DNA of 57,595 nucleotides from Pseudobdellovibrio sp. (lineage in GTDB: Bacteria > Bdellovibrionota > Bdellovibrionia > Bdellovibrionales > Bdellovibrionaceae): assembly GCA_023701385.1 (NCBI GenBank), contig JAMPXC010000018.1:1-57595 (forward strand), read 5' to 3'. Below are positions 57,540-57,595 of this stretch, piece by piece (position 1 is the first letter of the stretch; every line of letters starts with the position of its first letter). The position numbers and the translations under genes were made by a program. The notes below the pieces were generated by a model. That model was not told the DNA's origin, did not search any database, and saw only the letters and a program-made list of their open reading frames with translations.

Positions 57540-57595
57540 ATGAATAATACACCGGAAGCATCTTTGAAGAAACCTCTCGGCGTTTACGCCATGGC
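57540..57595 (+). CDS. Start of a gene cut by the window edge, unknown
   Basis: From ATG 57540 the frame reads NNTPEASLKKPLGVYAM and is open to the end of the window. TATGCT (57528-57533) ends 6 bases before the ATG, with no ribosome site, as in the other candidate leaderless genes. It is divergent from mscS. Eighteen residues are too few to assign a family. Confidence 0.5.
   Translation, partial: MNNTPEASLKKPLGVYAM

Overview
The window reads as a chromosomal stretch of a low-GC, Gram-negative bacterium with an outer membrane (lptD, TonB-like protein, lipoproteins). Its gene order (ffh-rpsP-KH-rimM-trmD-SPOUT methyltransferase-rplS-rnhB-yraN) and the style of its uncharacterised proteins suggest a Bdellovibrionota or other delta-proteobacteria-like lineage. 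That placement is an inference from family knowledge, not from a search. Genes are dense on both strands and few intergenic gaps exceed 200 bases.

Layout. Bases 1-590 hold the end of a decayed integrated element: the C-terminal half of a tyrosine recombinase with an in-frame TGA, an 11-base tandem repeat, and initiator tRNA-fMet. Bases 690-4320 hold an Mpo1-like membrane protein, a Q/N/S-rich micro-protein, a small conserved protein, a hemerythrin-domain protein, a TonB-like protein and tRNA hydroxylase trhO. Bases 4430-13460 are a translation block: prfC, an ABC-2 exporter pair, ffh, rpsP, khpA, rimM, trmD, a second SPOUT methyltransferase, rplS, rnhB and yraN. Bases 13590-25710 carry envelope and unknown genes (a serine hydrolase, lptD, a STAS-like protein, a coiled-coil protein, a VKOR-DsbA fusion, a ChaN-like protein), HU, and pyruvate kinase. 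Bases 25750-29310 hold a DUF4360 protein and a thiolase / 3-oxoacid CoA-transferase operon. Bases 29480-34020 hold a Lys/Ala-rich protein with a Cys/His knuckle, a cNMP-binding protein, and miaB-DUF151-gamma carbonic anhydrase. Bases 34040-44500 hold a LysR regulator, guaBA, cysK, dnaE, a FlgT-like lipoprotein and lipB. Bases 45040-52250 are one same-strand run: PAS-PAS histidine kinase, CheY-like regulator, patatin, GlpQ, binding protein, fused permease and ATPase. Bases 52260-53080 are gene debris beside tRNA-Val. The window ends with a His-rich membrane protein, arfB, an aldehyde dehydrogenase, ttcA, an MscS channel and the first codons of another gene.

Two observations stand out. First, patatin-GlpQ-ABC importer downstream of a soluble PAS kinase/regulator pair looks like a phospholipid-salvage locus: deacylate phospholipid, cleave the glycerophosphodiester, import a phosphorylated product. 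An 11-base-phased repeat of TATCACG lies just upstream of patatin. Second, many genes with no Shine-Dalgarno have a -10 box ending 6-8 bases before the start codon, several with a -35 box 17 bases further up. This suggests that leaderless mRNAs are common in this genome (tonB-like, prfC, lptD, dnaE, pyk, mpo1-like, the kinase, mscS).

All functions come from reading motifs and recalling families. No database search was run.
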